A stretch of DNA of 6,554 bases, from assembly GCA_016840125.1 (NCBI GenBank), contig JAEOSY010000405.1:1-6554 (forward strand), given 5' to 3'. The notes beneath the pieces are model-generated. The model had not been told where the DNA came from and did not search any database. It saw nothing but the letters and a program-made list of their open reading frames with translations. Below, piece by piece: positions 1 to 5,513 of this stretch (position 1 is its first letter; each line of letters begins with the position of its first letter). The DNA is from Candidatus Helarchaeota archaeon. Its GTDB lineage: Archaea > Asgardarchaeota > Lokiarchaeia > Helarchaeales > HEL-GB-A. The position numbers were made by a program, and so were the translations under genes.

Positions 1-309
1 ATTATCCTATGGATAGCCGGTTTTATAACAGCTTTTATCTGCCTAATTCCATTAAATTACTTAATCCGGAGATATTTTAGGAGTATGTCTACTCAAATTC
101 CCGAGGAGGTTCTTCAGAAGTGGAAAAGTTTCGTTCTAACCGGACTAATTATCGTAATCAGTTTGATCATACTGGTTATCGTTCTGTACTTGGGCGAATT
201 TAACGTTCCCATTAATATCCTACTGGTGGCATTATTTATACCATTTGAAATCTTTATAGTCCTCGGGTACATTCTGAAATATTTCTATTTTCCCGAAAAG
301 CTGAGATAA
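1..309 (+). CDS. C-terminal part of a multi-pass membrane protein (partial, start outside window)
   Basis: The reading frame is open from base 1 to the TAA at 307-309, giving 102 residues. An ATG lies at 85, but the frame upstream of it is open and encodes another hydrophobic stretch. The only purine motif before that ATG (GGAG at 80-83) is too close to serve as a normal ribosome site. I therefore read this as the tail of a longer gene. In fragment numbering, residues 1-22 are hydrophobic (end of a membrane helix) and are followed by basic RRYFR. Residues 30-43 form a polar loop. Residues 45-64 and 71-92 are two further strong membrane helices, and the tail ends KYFYFPEKLR. The positive-inside pattern suggests that the loop near residue 24 and the C-terminus face the cytoplasm, although with three helices these two sites would have to lie on opposite sides unless one helix is re-entrant. 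No family was recognised and no function is assigned. The alternative is a complete 74-residue two-helix protein starting at 85. Confidence 0.6.
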   Translation: MILWIAGFITAFICLIPLNYLIRRYFRSMSTQIPEEVLQKWKSFVLTGLIIVISLIILVIVLYLGEFNVPINILLVALFIPFEIFIVLGYILKYFYFPEKLR

Positions 310-357
310 GAAAGTTTACGAAAGTCGAAAATAGTTTACGAATCCTTAAGCTATAAT

Positions 358-398
358 TTTGGAAAAAGGTTTACGAATCTAGTAAACAATTTTCCAAA
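358..398. repeat. Imperfect palindrome H1 (hairpin-forming)
   Basis: The outer arms TTTGGAAAA (358-366) and TTTTCCAAA (390-398) are perfect reverse complements of 9 bp. After a 2x2 mismatch (367-368 against 388-389), the inner arms GTTTAC (369-374) and GTAAAC (382-387) pair perfectly, leaving a 7-base loop (375-381). Fifteen of 17 possible pairs match. The inner left arm is one of the GTTTAC repeats, so the repeat motif is part of the dyad. No T-run follows directly, so a simple terminator is not supported. Confidence 0.75.
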
Positions 399-466
399 CC
401 CTCGCCCTGTATGCTTCCGACACGTCGCCCCCTATGGCATTGACTGAGGATTGGAAATAAGTTTAC

Positions 467-499
467 GAAAAATGTTTACAAACCTTGTAAATAATTTTC
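467..499. repeat. Imperfect palindrome H2, diverged copy of H1
   Basis: TTTACAA (475-481) and TTGTAAA (485-491) are perfect 7-bp arms around a 3-base loop. The dyad continues outward through a G-T wobble (474/492), a T-A pair, one A-A mismatch (472/494), and GAAAA (467-471) paired with TTTTC (495-499). Aligned base for base without gaps, 466-500 matches 361-395 at 28 of 35 positions. The two dyads are therefore duplicates whose arms have drifted. Confidence 0.7.
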
Positions 500-764
500 T
501 AGAAAGAAGTTTACAAACCTAAAAGGAGTTTACGAAAGTCGAAAAAAGTTTACAAACACAGCAAGAGCCTTTCCTAAAACCGAAAGACTCTAACCAGATG
601 TTTATCAGGATTCTTTGTTAAAAGTTTACATGTTAAGAAATAACGCGCACGTTAAAAGTTTACAAAAAAGATAGACCTCTTCGTTATTTGTTTACAAACT
701 CCTTTGTTAAAAGTTTACAAGTGCCTTAGAACCTTACAGAAGGCTCCAGTACGCGGTTGCCAGT

Positions 765-1622
765 TTAGAAGCCACCCCACATAGGGATCCAAATTAGCTT
801 CCACTTACCTGAAATTTTTTTGAGAATAAGTGGTTGATCTTGCCGTTTCGCGCCTTCCGCCTTGACTTTTATATGGGCTTCATCACCTTTGAGTTCAAAA
901 GATTCAAACTCGAATGTCTTATCCCAACCTTTTCTCATGAGAGGCAGAGTTTGCGTATTGAAAAGATCTGCATATTCCTCTTGAGTATTCTTTTTAGATA
1001 GTCCGTACTCCCCATAGATTTCGCCGTCTTTGACATACATCGCTTTTAAATCGACATTTTTCTCGACAAACTTCGTGTTTCCAGTGGTAAGCACTTCAAT
1101 ATACTTCTCAACGAATTCGCGTATTTGCGTTTCATCATCCGCTCCCAAGGGCGTTTCCGGTTCCACATCAATTACGGGCTCACGACCCTCAATTAGAGCA
1201 TTAAGCTTCTCGTCTGACACTTCCGTTGAATCATCGCCATTAATCACAACCGTTTGCACGATTTCAAATTTCAGTTCAGCAGCTTTCTTTGCCAATTTTT
1301 TATCCAGTCGACTGGCATCAGCACCCCCTGCGCGGAAGAAGAATTTGATCTGTTTCCCACTTACATCCAGGTTCTTCAAAAGCCTATTAAATCCAGGTGC
1401 GGCGGTTCCCATCCAAATTGGACCTCCCGCATAGATTAAATCATACTCGCTCAAGTCTAATATAGGATATGGTCCACCTCTTATTCCAATCATATGTAAA
1501 AAACACCTGAAATGGCGCCCATGGACAATTCCCTGAATTTCCGAACCGGTACTCTCGGCAATTTGATCTGCTAATAATTTCGTGTTACCAAAATAAGAGC
1601 TATATAATACAATACTTTTCAT
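765..1622 (-). CDS. Flavodoxin-like protein with C-terminal NTF2-like domain
   Basis: This 285-residue protein has two parts. Residues 1-155 look like a flavodoxin fold. The FMN phosphate loop is at the N-terminus (YSSYFGNT, residues 7-14), a GGPIWMGTAAP segment at 66-76 matches the loop near the isoalloxazine ring, and a Gly-rich GGADAS loop is at 99-104. After an acidic linker (about 150-165), residues 166-285 have the helix-then-beta pattern of small NTF2/SnoaL-like domains, ending KKISGKWKLIWIP. The flavodoxin part would bind FMN and carry electrons in the cytoplasm; the role of the second domain is unknown. The ATG is preceded by GGTGAT (1633-1628) at 5 bases. The gene starts 18 bases after the ferredoxin-nitroreductase stop, so they are probably co-transcribed and may exchange electrons. 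The domain call is firm for flavodoxin and moderate for NTF2. Confidence 0.85.
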   Translation of the reverse strand: MKSIVLYSSYFGNTKLLADQIAESTGSEIQGIVHGRHFRCFLHMIGIRGGPYPILDLSEYDLIYAGGPIWMGTAAPGFNRLLKNLDVSGKQIKFFFRAGGADASRLDKKLAKKAAELKFEIVQTVVINGDDSTEVSDEKLNALIEGREPVIDVEPETPLGADDETQIREFVEKYIEVLTTGNTKFVEKNVDLKAMYVKDGEIYGEYGLSKKNTQEEYADLFNTQTLPLMRKGWDKTFEFESFELKGDEAHIKVKAEGAKRQDQPLILKKISGKWKLIWIPMWGGF

Positions 1623-1640
1623 CTATCATCACCTAATCTA

Positions 1641-2516
1641 TTATTCAAACCATTGAACTTTTAATTCTTTTCGTGGGGGAGCTCGATGAAATTGTACATT
1701 TGGATAGCCTAAAGCTAGGACACCCTGGACGTTGCGTCCTTTGGGGATTTGAAGCCATTTTCGCAATTTCTTTTTACGTCTTATAGCTTCTTGTGCAAAA
1801 CCCACCCAACAAGTGCCAACTCCTAAGGATTGAGCGGCAAACATACCATGGGTCAAAGCAATACCGGCATCATTCCCGGCAATATTTCCGTAACTAGGCG
1901 AGTGTAAAATAATTATACAGGGTGCGTTGTAAAATATCATATCATTTCCGCCCTCATACTCAGTCAACAGTTTACCTAGCCGGAGTTCATTCTTTGGATC
2001 TAATAGCATCTGTTTAGTATTCCCAGAGACGAAGAATCGTAAAAGGAACTTGAGTTTCAATGCTTTTTTTGCCAAATACAGTATTTTCATAGTTTCATCC
2101 CCCAAGAATTTAATTTGTTCTGGATTTGTAATAATGATGTAGTTCCAGCTCTGCTGATTACTCCCGCTGGGAGCATACCGCATTGCTTCAAGTATCTTTT
2201 CAATGACTTCTCGAGGGAGAGCTTTATCCTTGAACTGCCTAACGGAGCGGCGCCCTCGATATAGCCGCAGTAGATAGTTATAATCGATAATTTGGCTCGG
2301 GTCTCGAGCCTCTTCAAATTCAAAAGTTTCCGCATCTTCAGCTAATATTGCGTTCGGTGCACAAACTGCCAAACAATGACCACATTTTATGCATATATCT
2401 TGTGGATCGTCGAATTTTACTACATCGTCTTCCTTAAAAAAAACGTGAGCTTGACATTCACTGATGCATTGCCCGCATTTGATACATTTATCCTGATCGA
2501 TTCCGATAATCTTCAT
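1641..2516 (-). CDS. Nitroreductase-family protein with N-terminal 2x[4Fe-4S] ferredoxin domain
   Basis: With the start at 2516 the protein has 291 residues. Residues 1-60 are a two-cluster ferredoxin: CIKCGQCISEC (Cys 11, 14, 17, 21) and CIKCGHCLAVC followed by AP (Cys 42, 45, 48, 52). From about residue 79 an FMN-dependent nitroreductase fold follows, with the FMN phosphate-contact motif GRRSVRQF (88-95), APSGSNQQSW (115-124) and, near the C-terminus, GVGTCWVGF. Members of this fused family take electrons from reduced ferredoxin or flavodoxin to reduce an organic substrate; the substrate cannot be read from sequence. The frame is open up to a start at 2603, but that would overlap the divergent aminotransferase start and add 29 residues without ferredoxin similarity. 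ATG 2516 has GGGTGG (2526-2521) 4 bases upstream and begins MKIIGID, the usual ferredoxin beta strand. It is the first gene of a two-gene operon with the flavodoxin. Confidence 0.92.
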   Translation of the reverse strand: MKIIGIDQDKCIKCGQCISECQAHVFFKEDDVVKFDDPQDICIKCGHCLAVCAPNAILAEDAETFEFEEARDPSQIIDYNYLLRLYRGRRSVRQFKDKALPREVIEKILEAMRYAPSGSNQQSWNYIIITNPEQIKFLGDETMKILYLAKKALKLKFLLRFFVSGNTKQMLLDPKNELRLGKLLTEYEGGNDMIFYNAPCIIILHSPSYGNIAGNDAGIALTHGMFAAQSLGVGTCWVGFAQEAIRRKKKLRKWLQIPKGRNVQGVLALGYPNVQFHRAPPRKELKVQWFE

Positions 2517-2520
2517 TGAA

Positions 2521-2526
2521 CCACCC
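2521..2526 (-). promoter_or_regulatory. Ribosome binding site deciding the nitroreductase start
   Basis: On the minus strand, GGGTGG stands 4 bases before ATG 2516. It contains GGTG, part of the GGAGGTGAT complement of archaeal 16S rRNA. The longer start at 2603 has no comparable motif placed before it, so 2516 is preferred. Confidence 0.6.
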
Positions 2527-2531
2527 AATGA

Positions 2532-2550
2532 GAAAATAATTTTTATTTTC
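2532..2550. promoter_or_regulatory. Perfect 8-bp inverted repeat in a divergent promoter region
   Basis: GAAAATAA (2532-2539) and TTATTTTC (2543-2550) are perfect reverse complements around TTT. The dyad lies within the 68-bp gap between the divergent nitroreductase (start 2516) and aminotransferase (start 2585). It may supply an AT-rich TATA-like element for the + strand, 35-53 bases before the GTG, or bind a regulator controlling both genes. A separate TATATG on the minus strand (about 2572-2567) could serve the nitroreductase. The assignment as promoter or operator is inference. Confidence 0.4.
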
Positions 2551-2572
2551 AACTTGGAAAATGTAACATATA

Positions 2573-2577
2573 GAGGT
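2573..2577 (+). promoter_or_regulatory. Ribosome binding site for the aminotransferase GTG start
   Basis: GAGGT lies 7 bases before the GTG at 2585-2587. It supports a GTG start at a place where no ATG exists near the expected N-terminus. Confidence 0.6.
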
Positions 2578-2584
2578 TTTTGTT

Positions 2585-3727
2585 GTGAAGTTAAAATTTT
2601 CAACCAAATTAGAGAACATTAAACCAACAATCTTTAGCCATATTACGAATTTAGCCAATGAATATAACGCGATAAATCTAGGTCAAGGGTTCCCCGATTT
2701 TGATGGGCCTGATTTCGTGAAAAATGCAGCAATCCAAGCAATACAAACAGGTAAAAATCAATATTGCCCCAGTATCGGTATTAAAGAGTTGCGTGACGCT
2801 ATTGCCAATAAATATGAGAATTTCTATAATGTTAAATTTGATTCAGATAAACAAATTACGGTATATTCCGGTGCTACAGAAGCTATATTTTCCACATTAT
2901 TTGCGCTTCTAAATCCAGGGGATGAAGTTATCCTATTCGAACCATATTATGATGCGTATCGCGCCCTGTGTTATTTTACAGGTGCTACACCTAAATTTGT
3001 TCGGATCGAGCCCGATTATTCATTAGATTTCAACCAAATTGAATCCCAAATTACGCCTCGGACAAAATGTGTGGTTTTTACGAATCCTAGCAACCCAAGC
3101 GGGAAGATTTTTCACCAAGATGAGGTGGAGCGGATAGGTAATATCTGTTCAGACTGCTTTCTTATTGCCGATGAAGTATATGAACATATTACATATGAAG
3201 ATCCTCATGTTCCGATCTCGTCGATCCCAGCATTTCGGGATCGGGCGATAACGATTTCGTCCACCGCAAAGACATTTAGTCTCACGGGATGGAAAATTGG
3301 GTATTCCTTAGCCGACGAATCAATTTCAAAGCGAATTAGAATGGTCCATCAGTTTGTCACCTTCTGCACATCTACCCCCCTTCAATATGCCATGGTAGAA
3401 GCATTAAAAGCACCTGTAGAATATTACGAATCGCTCAAGAAGAACTACTGGGAAAAACGTGATTTATTAAATTCAATCTTGCAGAAGGCAGGATTCAAAA
3501 CCTATCTTCCTCAAGGATCCTACTATATTATGGCAGATATCACGGATTTTGGATATGATGATGATACAAAGTTTTGTGAATATCTCATTAGGGAAGTTGG
3601 GGTCGCTGCAATTCCTATGAGCGCTTTTTATTCAGAAAACAAACCAGTAAAACATCTTATTCGCTTCTGTTTTGCGAAGAGGAATGAAATCCTTGAAAAG
3701 GCGGGAATCCGGCTTTCAAAACTATAA
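2585..3727 (+). CDS. PLP-dependent class I/II aminotransferase (methionine/kynurenine aminotransferase type)
   Basis: This 380-residue protein of normal family length transfers amino groups between an amino acid and a 2-oxo acid in the cytoplasm, using pyridoxal phosphate. Fold-type I landmarks run in order: NLGQGFPDFDGP (31-42), the substrate-side motif typical of YbdL and kynurenine aminotransferases; YSGATEA (94-100) at the phosphate site; FEPYYDAY (118-125); NPSNPSG (167-173) with the ring-contacting Asn170; ADEVYE (195-200) with Asp196, which pairs with the pyridine nitrogen, and Tyr199; STAKTFSLTGWKIGY (226-240) with Lys229 as Schiff-base lysine; and Arg360 in HLIRFCF for the substrate carboxylate. 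All key residues are present, so it should be active. The amino-acid preference (methionine, glutamine or aromatic) cannot be fixed. It starts with GTG behind GAGGT and is divergent from the nitroreductase operon. A 7-T run at 3779-3785 may end its transcript. Confidence 0.95.
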   Translation: MKLKFSTKLENIKPTIFSHITNLANEYNAINLGQGFPDFDGPDFVKNAAIQAIQTGKNQYCPSIGIKELRDAIANKYENFYNVKFDSDKQITVYSGATEAIFSTLFALLNPGDEVILFEPYYDAYRALCYFTGATPKFVRIEPDYSLDFNQIESQITPRTKCVVFTNPSNPSGKIFHQDEVERIGNICSDCFLIADEVYEHITYEDPHVPISSIPAFRDRAITISSTAKTFSLTGWKIGYSLADESISKRIRMVHQFVTFCTSTPLQYAMVEALKAPVEYYESLKKNYWEKRDLLNSILQKAGFKTYLPQGSYYIMADITDFGYDDDTKFCEYLIREVGVAAIPMSAFYSENKPVKHLIRFCFAKRNEILEKAGIRLSKL

Positions 3728-3778
3728 ATATTAGATTAAAATATCTTAACAAGCTGGAATCTAAATTTCTGTAAAGGA

Positions 3779-3785
3779 TTTTTTT
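3779..3785 (+). terminator. Oligo-T run after the aminotransferase
   Basis: Seven consecutive T residues lie 52 bases past the aminotransferase stop and just before the TATA-like box of the next gene. This fits archaeal oligo-T termination. No strong stem precedes it. Confidence 0.35.
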
Positions 3786-3792
3786 AATCAGA

Positions 3793-3800
3793 TTTATAAA
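3793..3800 (+). promoter_or_regulatory. TATA-like box before the tandem-repeat protein gene
   Basis: TTTATAAA sits 60 bases before ATG 3861. With archaeal spacing (initiation about 25 bases downstream), it would give a leader of about 35 bases that includes the GGTGA ribosome site at 3850-3854. This indicates that the small gene has its own promoter. The rest of 3728-3860 is AT-rich with nothing else clear. Confidence 0.5.
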
Positions 3801-3860
3801 ATGTGAAACACAGATAATTTACAAGTTCTAATTTTTACAATCTAGAGAAGGTGAAATAAG

Positions 3861-4139
3861 ATGGGTTTATTTAGAAGAAGAAGAAGTAGGCCAAAAGATA
3901 AAGTAAGTGCCAACCCTACCCCGCACCCGAGAAAGGTAAGACCGGGTGATAAAATAAGCGCCAACCCCACCCCGCATCCGAAAGAGATAAGACCGGGTGA
4001 TAAAATAAGCGCCAACCCCACCCCACATCCGAAAGAAATAAGACCGGCTGATAAAATAAGTGCCAACCCTACCCCGCATCCGAAAGAAATAAAACCAAAA
4101 GATAGTAAATCGACTGATCCACAACCAGATATACCGTAA
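3861..4139 (+). CDS. Small basic Pro-rich protein of 17-residue tandem repeats (hypothetical)
   Basis: This 92-residue protein of unknown family opens with a basic MGLFRRRRSRP. It is followed by four 17-residue repeats (10-26, 27-43, 44-60, 61-77) of the form RPGDKISANPTPHPKEI, then a decayed fifth unit (78-92). SANPTPHP is identical in all four, and the ends vary between K/R, V/I and G/A/K. It has no signal peptide, membrane helix or cysteine. Regular proline spacing and high charge predict a disordered, extended chain that could bind nucleic acid, an acidic partner or a metal through its evenly spaced histidines; this is inference. GGTGA at 3850-3854, 6 bases before the ATG, and a TATA-like box support expression. 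Most differences among repeats 2-4 are third-base synonymous, which argues for real coding on this strand. It is convergent with the RNA methyltransferase, whose stop is 18 bases away. Confidence 0.75.
   Translation: MGLFRRRRSRPKDKVSANPTPHPRKVRPGDKISANPTPHPKEIRPGDKISANPTPHPKEIRPADKISANPTPHPKEIKPKDSKSTDPQPDIP
3888..4091 (+). repeat. 51-bp tandem repeat, four copies
   Basis: Four head-to-tail 51-bp units lie at 3888-3938, 3939-3989, 3990-4040 and 4041-4091. A degenerate fifth follows to 4136. Units 2 and 3 differ at only 2 of 51 bases, units 3 and 4 at 4, while unit 1 is more diverged. This pattern points to recent internal duplication. The units are clearly richer in G+C than the flanking DNA, with C-rich runs on the + strand. 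Because 51 is a multiple of three, several frames stay open. Confidence 0.95.
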
Positions 4140-4152
4140 TTTCATTTATTTC

Positions 4153-4159
4153 TTTTTTT
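4153..4159 (+). terminator. Oligo-T run after the tandem-repeat gene
   Basis: Seven T residues begin 13 bases past the repeat-gene stop and overlap the stop codon of the convergent methyltransferase (TAA on the minus strand at 4160-4158). This is a likely oligo-T terminator for the + strand transcript. Confidence 0.45.
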
Positions 4160-5513
4160 ACTTTCTCGAGTCTTGTCTTTTTTTAAATTTGCCCACAAAA
4201 AACCCTTGTGTTTTGTGAATTGCCGGAAAAAGTCGACCTGTCCCAGAAATATTTTCATTTTTAATCATATAGCTTTTCTCAATCCAGCTTGGTAAAAACA
4301 GAGGTACTAACGCATCCATAATTTTTGCTATTTGGAATTCACCCTCCTCAGGGTATAAGCTACAAGTAGAATACACAAGGATTCCTCCTGGTTTCAAGAT
4401 TTTTATTGCATTCTCAAGGAGTTTTTGTTGAAGCTGGGTATTTTGTCTTAAGAATAAATTGGTTTGCCGCCATTTGAGTTCGGGATTGCTTAAGAAGGTG
4501 CCACTACCAGTACAAGGGGCATCTAATAAAACGCGATCGAACAAAAAGTTGGGTCGAATAGGGAGTTTAATGCTATCACAGTTAATGAGCTGAGTGTTTA
4601 TGACTTGCAAATTGGATAAAATTTTCTTTATTTGTTGGGTTCGGTGCGTATGAAAATCTAAGGCGTAGATTTCACCACCATTTTTTACTTTTTGGGCAAT
4701 AAAGCTGGTTTTAATGCCCGGTGCCGCACAGAGATCGCAAATCAACTCCCCAGGTTGGGGTGCTAAAACTTCAACAACTGCGGCAGAAGCTTTATCCTGG
4801 ATAATCAAATGCCCAGATCTATACCATTTATTCTGTAGAAGCCTAGATCTCAATTTATAGGGGATGTGCAACAATTCTGGGATGTGTTGATCTTGACGAA
4901 AAGGGATTCCATCTTGCTTTAGATTAGATAAAATATTGGCAGAGATTTCGGATAATATATTAACCCGGATGGTAAATTCAAAATTTTTATATATGGAGTT
5001 CATTATTTGAAGGTTTGCTTTTAAAAACTTGTAGGACATCACAGGTTGAAGATGTTCAATCACGAAAGAGGGTGTGGCTTCTGTTAAACTTAGAATTTCG
5101 ATTTTGGATTTCTTTGAGAGGGCACGCCTCCAACTAAAGGTCTTCAATTTTATCAAAAATGAGAGAAAAAGTTCTTTAAAACTAGGGGGAATGAAGGCGT
5201 CTAGTTCATCTTGTATTAATTTGAGAGAAGCATTTTCCCAGTGAATACGATATAATGCATATAAGTGGGTGGCATTTAATATCGGATCAATAAAATTTTC
5301 GTACTTTGCAACCTCATCAAGTGAAACCAGCGTGGTCCTATAGATAAAGTTCAATTGATTCCAAAACCGGACAATTTCTTTATAGTAATGGAATATTTGT
5401 GGATTAACTAGAGAGTGCGAAGGAGGAAAACCACTCTTTTTATCGAGAAATATAACTAATAGATCTATTATGTCCTTGATATAACTGTGATTGGAGGCTG
5501 ACAATTGTTTCAA
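4158..5513 (-). CDS. RsmB/NOP2/Sun-family RNA cytosine-C5 methyltransferase
   Basis: This 451-residue protein should transfer a methyl group from S-adenosylmethionine to C5 of a cytosine in rRNA or tRNA. The N-terminal ~150 residues are mostly helical, as in the NusB-like domain of RsmB-type enzymes. FTIRVNIL (180-187) matches the RVN motif before the catalytic domain, and YRSGHLIIQDKASA is at 231-244. Catalytic motifs are complete: DLCAAPGIKT (260-269, SAM loop), ALDFH with Asp286, NCDSIKLP with Asp313, DAPCTGSG (331-338) with Cys334 for product release, KWR (348-350), and YSTCS (381-385) with Cys384 as nucleophile. No C-terminal PUA domain is seen. The start is uncertain: TTG 5513 is the first usual start after the upstream stop at 5564-5562, but it lacks a clear ribosome site. 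TTG 5504 is an alternative, and no ATG occurs in the N-terminal region. The target RNA is unknown. Confidence 0.9.
   Translation of the reverse strand: MKQLSASNHSYIKDIIDLLVIFLDKKSGFPPSHSLVNPQIFHYYKEIVRFWNQLNFIYRTTLVSLDEVAKYENFIDPILNATHLYALYRIHWENASLKLIQDELDAFIPPSFKELFLSFLIKLKTFSWRRALSKKSKIEILSLTEATPSFVIEHLQPVMSYKFLKANLQIMNSIYKNFEFTIRVNILSEISANILSNLKQDGIPFRQDQHIPELLHIPYKLRSRLLQNKWYRSGHLIIQDKASAAVVEVLAPQPGELICDLCAAPGIKTSFIAQKVKNGGEIYALDFHTHRTQQIKKILSNLQVINTQLINCDSIKLPIRPNFLFDRVLLDAPCTGSGTFLSNPELKWRQTNLFLRQNTQLQQKLLENAIKILKPGGILVYSTCSLYPEEGEFQIAKIMDALVPLFLPSWIEKSYMIKNENISGTGRLFPAIHKTQGFFVGKFKKRQDSRK

Larger units (their letters stand above)
310..764. repeat. Non-coding convergent gap filled with GTTTAC-core direct repeats
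   Basis: This 455-bp gap lies between two convergent gene ends and shows no convincing coding frame. It holds twelve + strand copies of GTTTAC, starting at 314, 334, 369, 461, 474, 509, 528, 548, 624, 658, 690 and 713. Ten extend to GTTTACGAA or GTTTACAAA; the copies at 624 and 713 continue TG and AAG. One reverse copy, GTAAAC, is at 382-387. Spacings cluster near 20 and 32-35 bases. Longer duplications are built on the motif: 313-342 with 527-556, 361-395 with 466-500, and 613-630 with 702-719. A motif-free, GC-richer stretch at 399-450 splits the cluster. Because both flanking genes end here, a promoter role is unlikely. Iterons, transposase-binding ends, a protein-nucleation array or decayed mobile DNA remain possible. 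Confidence 0.85.

Noticed and set aside
314..721. CRISPR array
   Set aside because: Repeats are only about 9 bases long, spacing varies from 13 to 92 bases, and no uniform repeat-spacer pattern exists.
314..721. Eukaryotic forkhead-type sites (GTAAACA) read from the reverse strand
   Set aside because: The resemblance is to a short core only, and no such regulator family is expected in this prokaryotic context.
723..744. Hairpin GCCTT/AAGGC as a terminator of the flavodoxin gene
   Set aside because: Five pairs with a 12-base loop is weak and no T-run follows on the minus strand at the right place.
310..764. Pseudogene of a Lys/Tyr-rich protein (recurring KVYE and KFTN in translation)
   Set aside because: The recurring peptides come simply from the GTTTAC repeats; stops interrupt every frame and no family signal was seen.
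1030..1439. Two open frames on the + strand across the flavodoxin gene
   Set aside because: They lie antisense to a clear flavodoxin coding region, are Ser-rich with no family resemblance, and lack ribosome sites.
2087..2335. 82-residue open frame on the minus strand in another frame of the nitroreductase
   Set aside because: It is fully inside the nitroreductase domain coding region, and the nitroreductase frame carries all the motifs.
2724..2912. 62-residue + strand frame inside the aminotransferase
   Set aside because: It is an out-of-frame shadow within a gene that has intact catalytic motifs.
3861..3893. N-myristoylation-like start MGLFRRRR
   Set aside because: The usual small Ser/Thr at position 6 is absent (Arg here), and N-myristoyl transferase is not established in archaea.
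3842..4145. Antisense frames over the 51-bp repeats, one of them a hydrophobic Gly/Leu repeat
   Set aside because: A repeat length divisible by three keeps all frames open. The + strand has the GGTGA site, a TATA-like box and mostly synonymous variation between units; the antisense hydrophobic frame would start at TTG without support.
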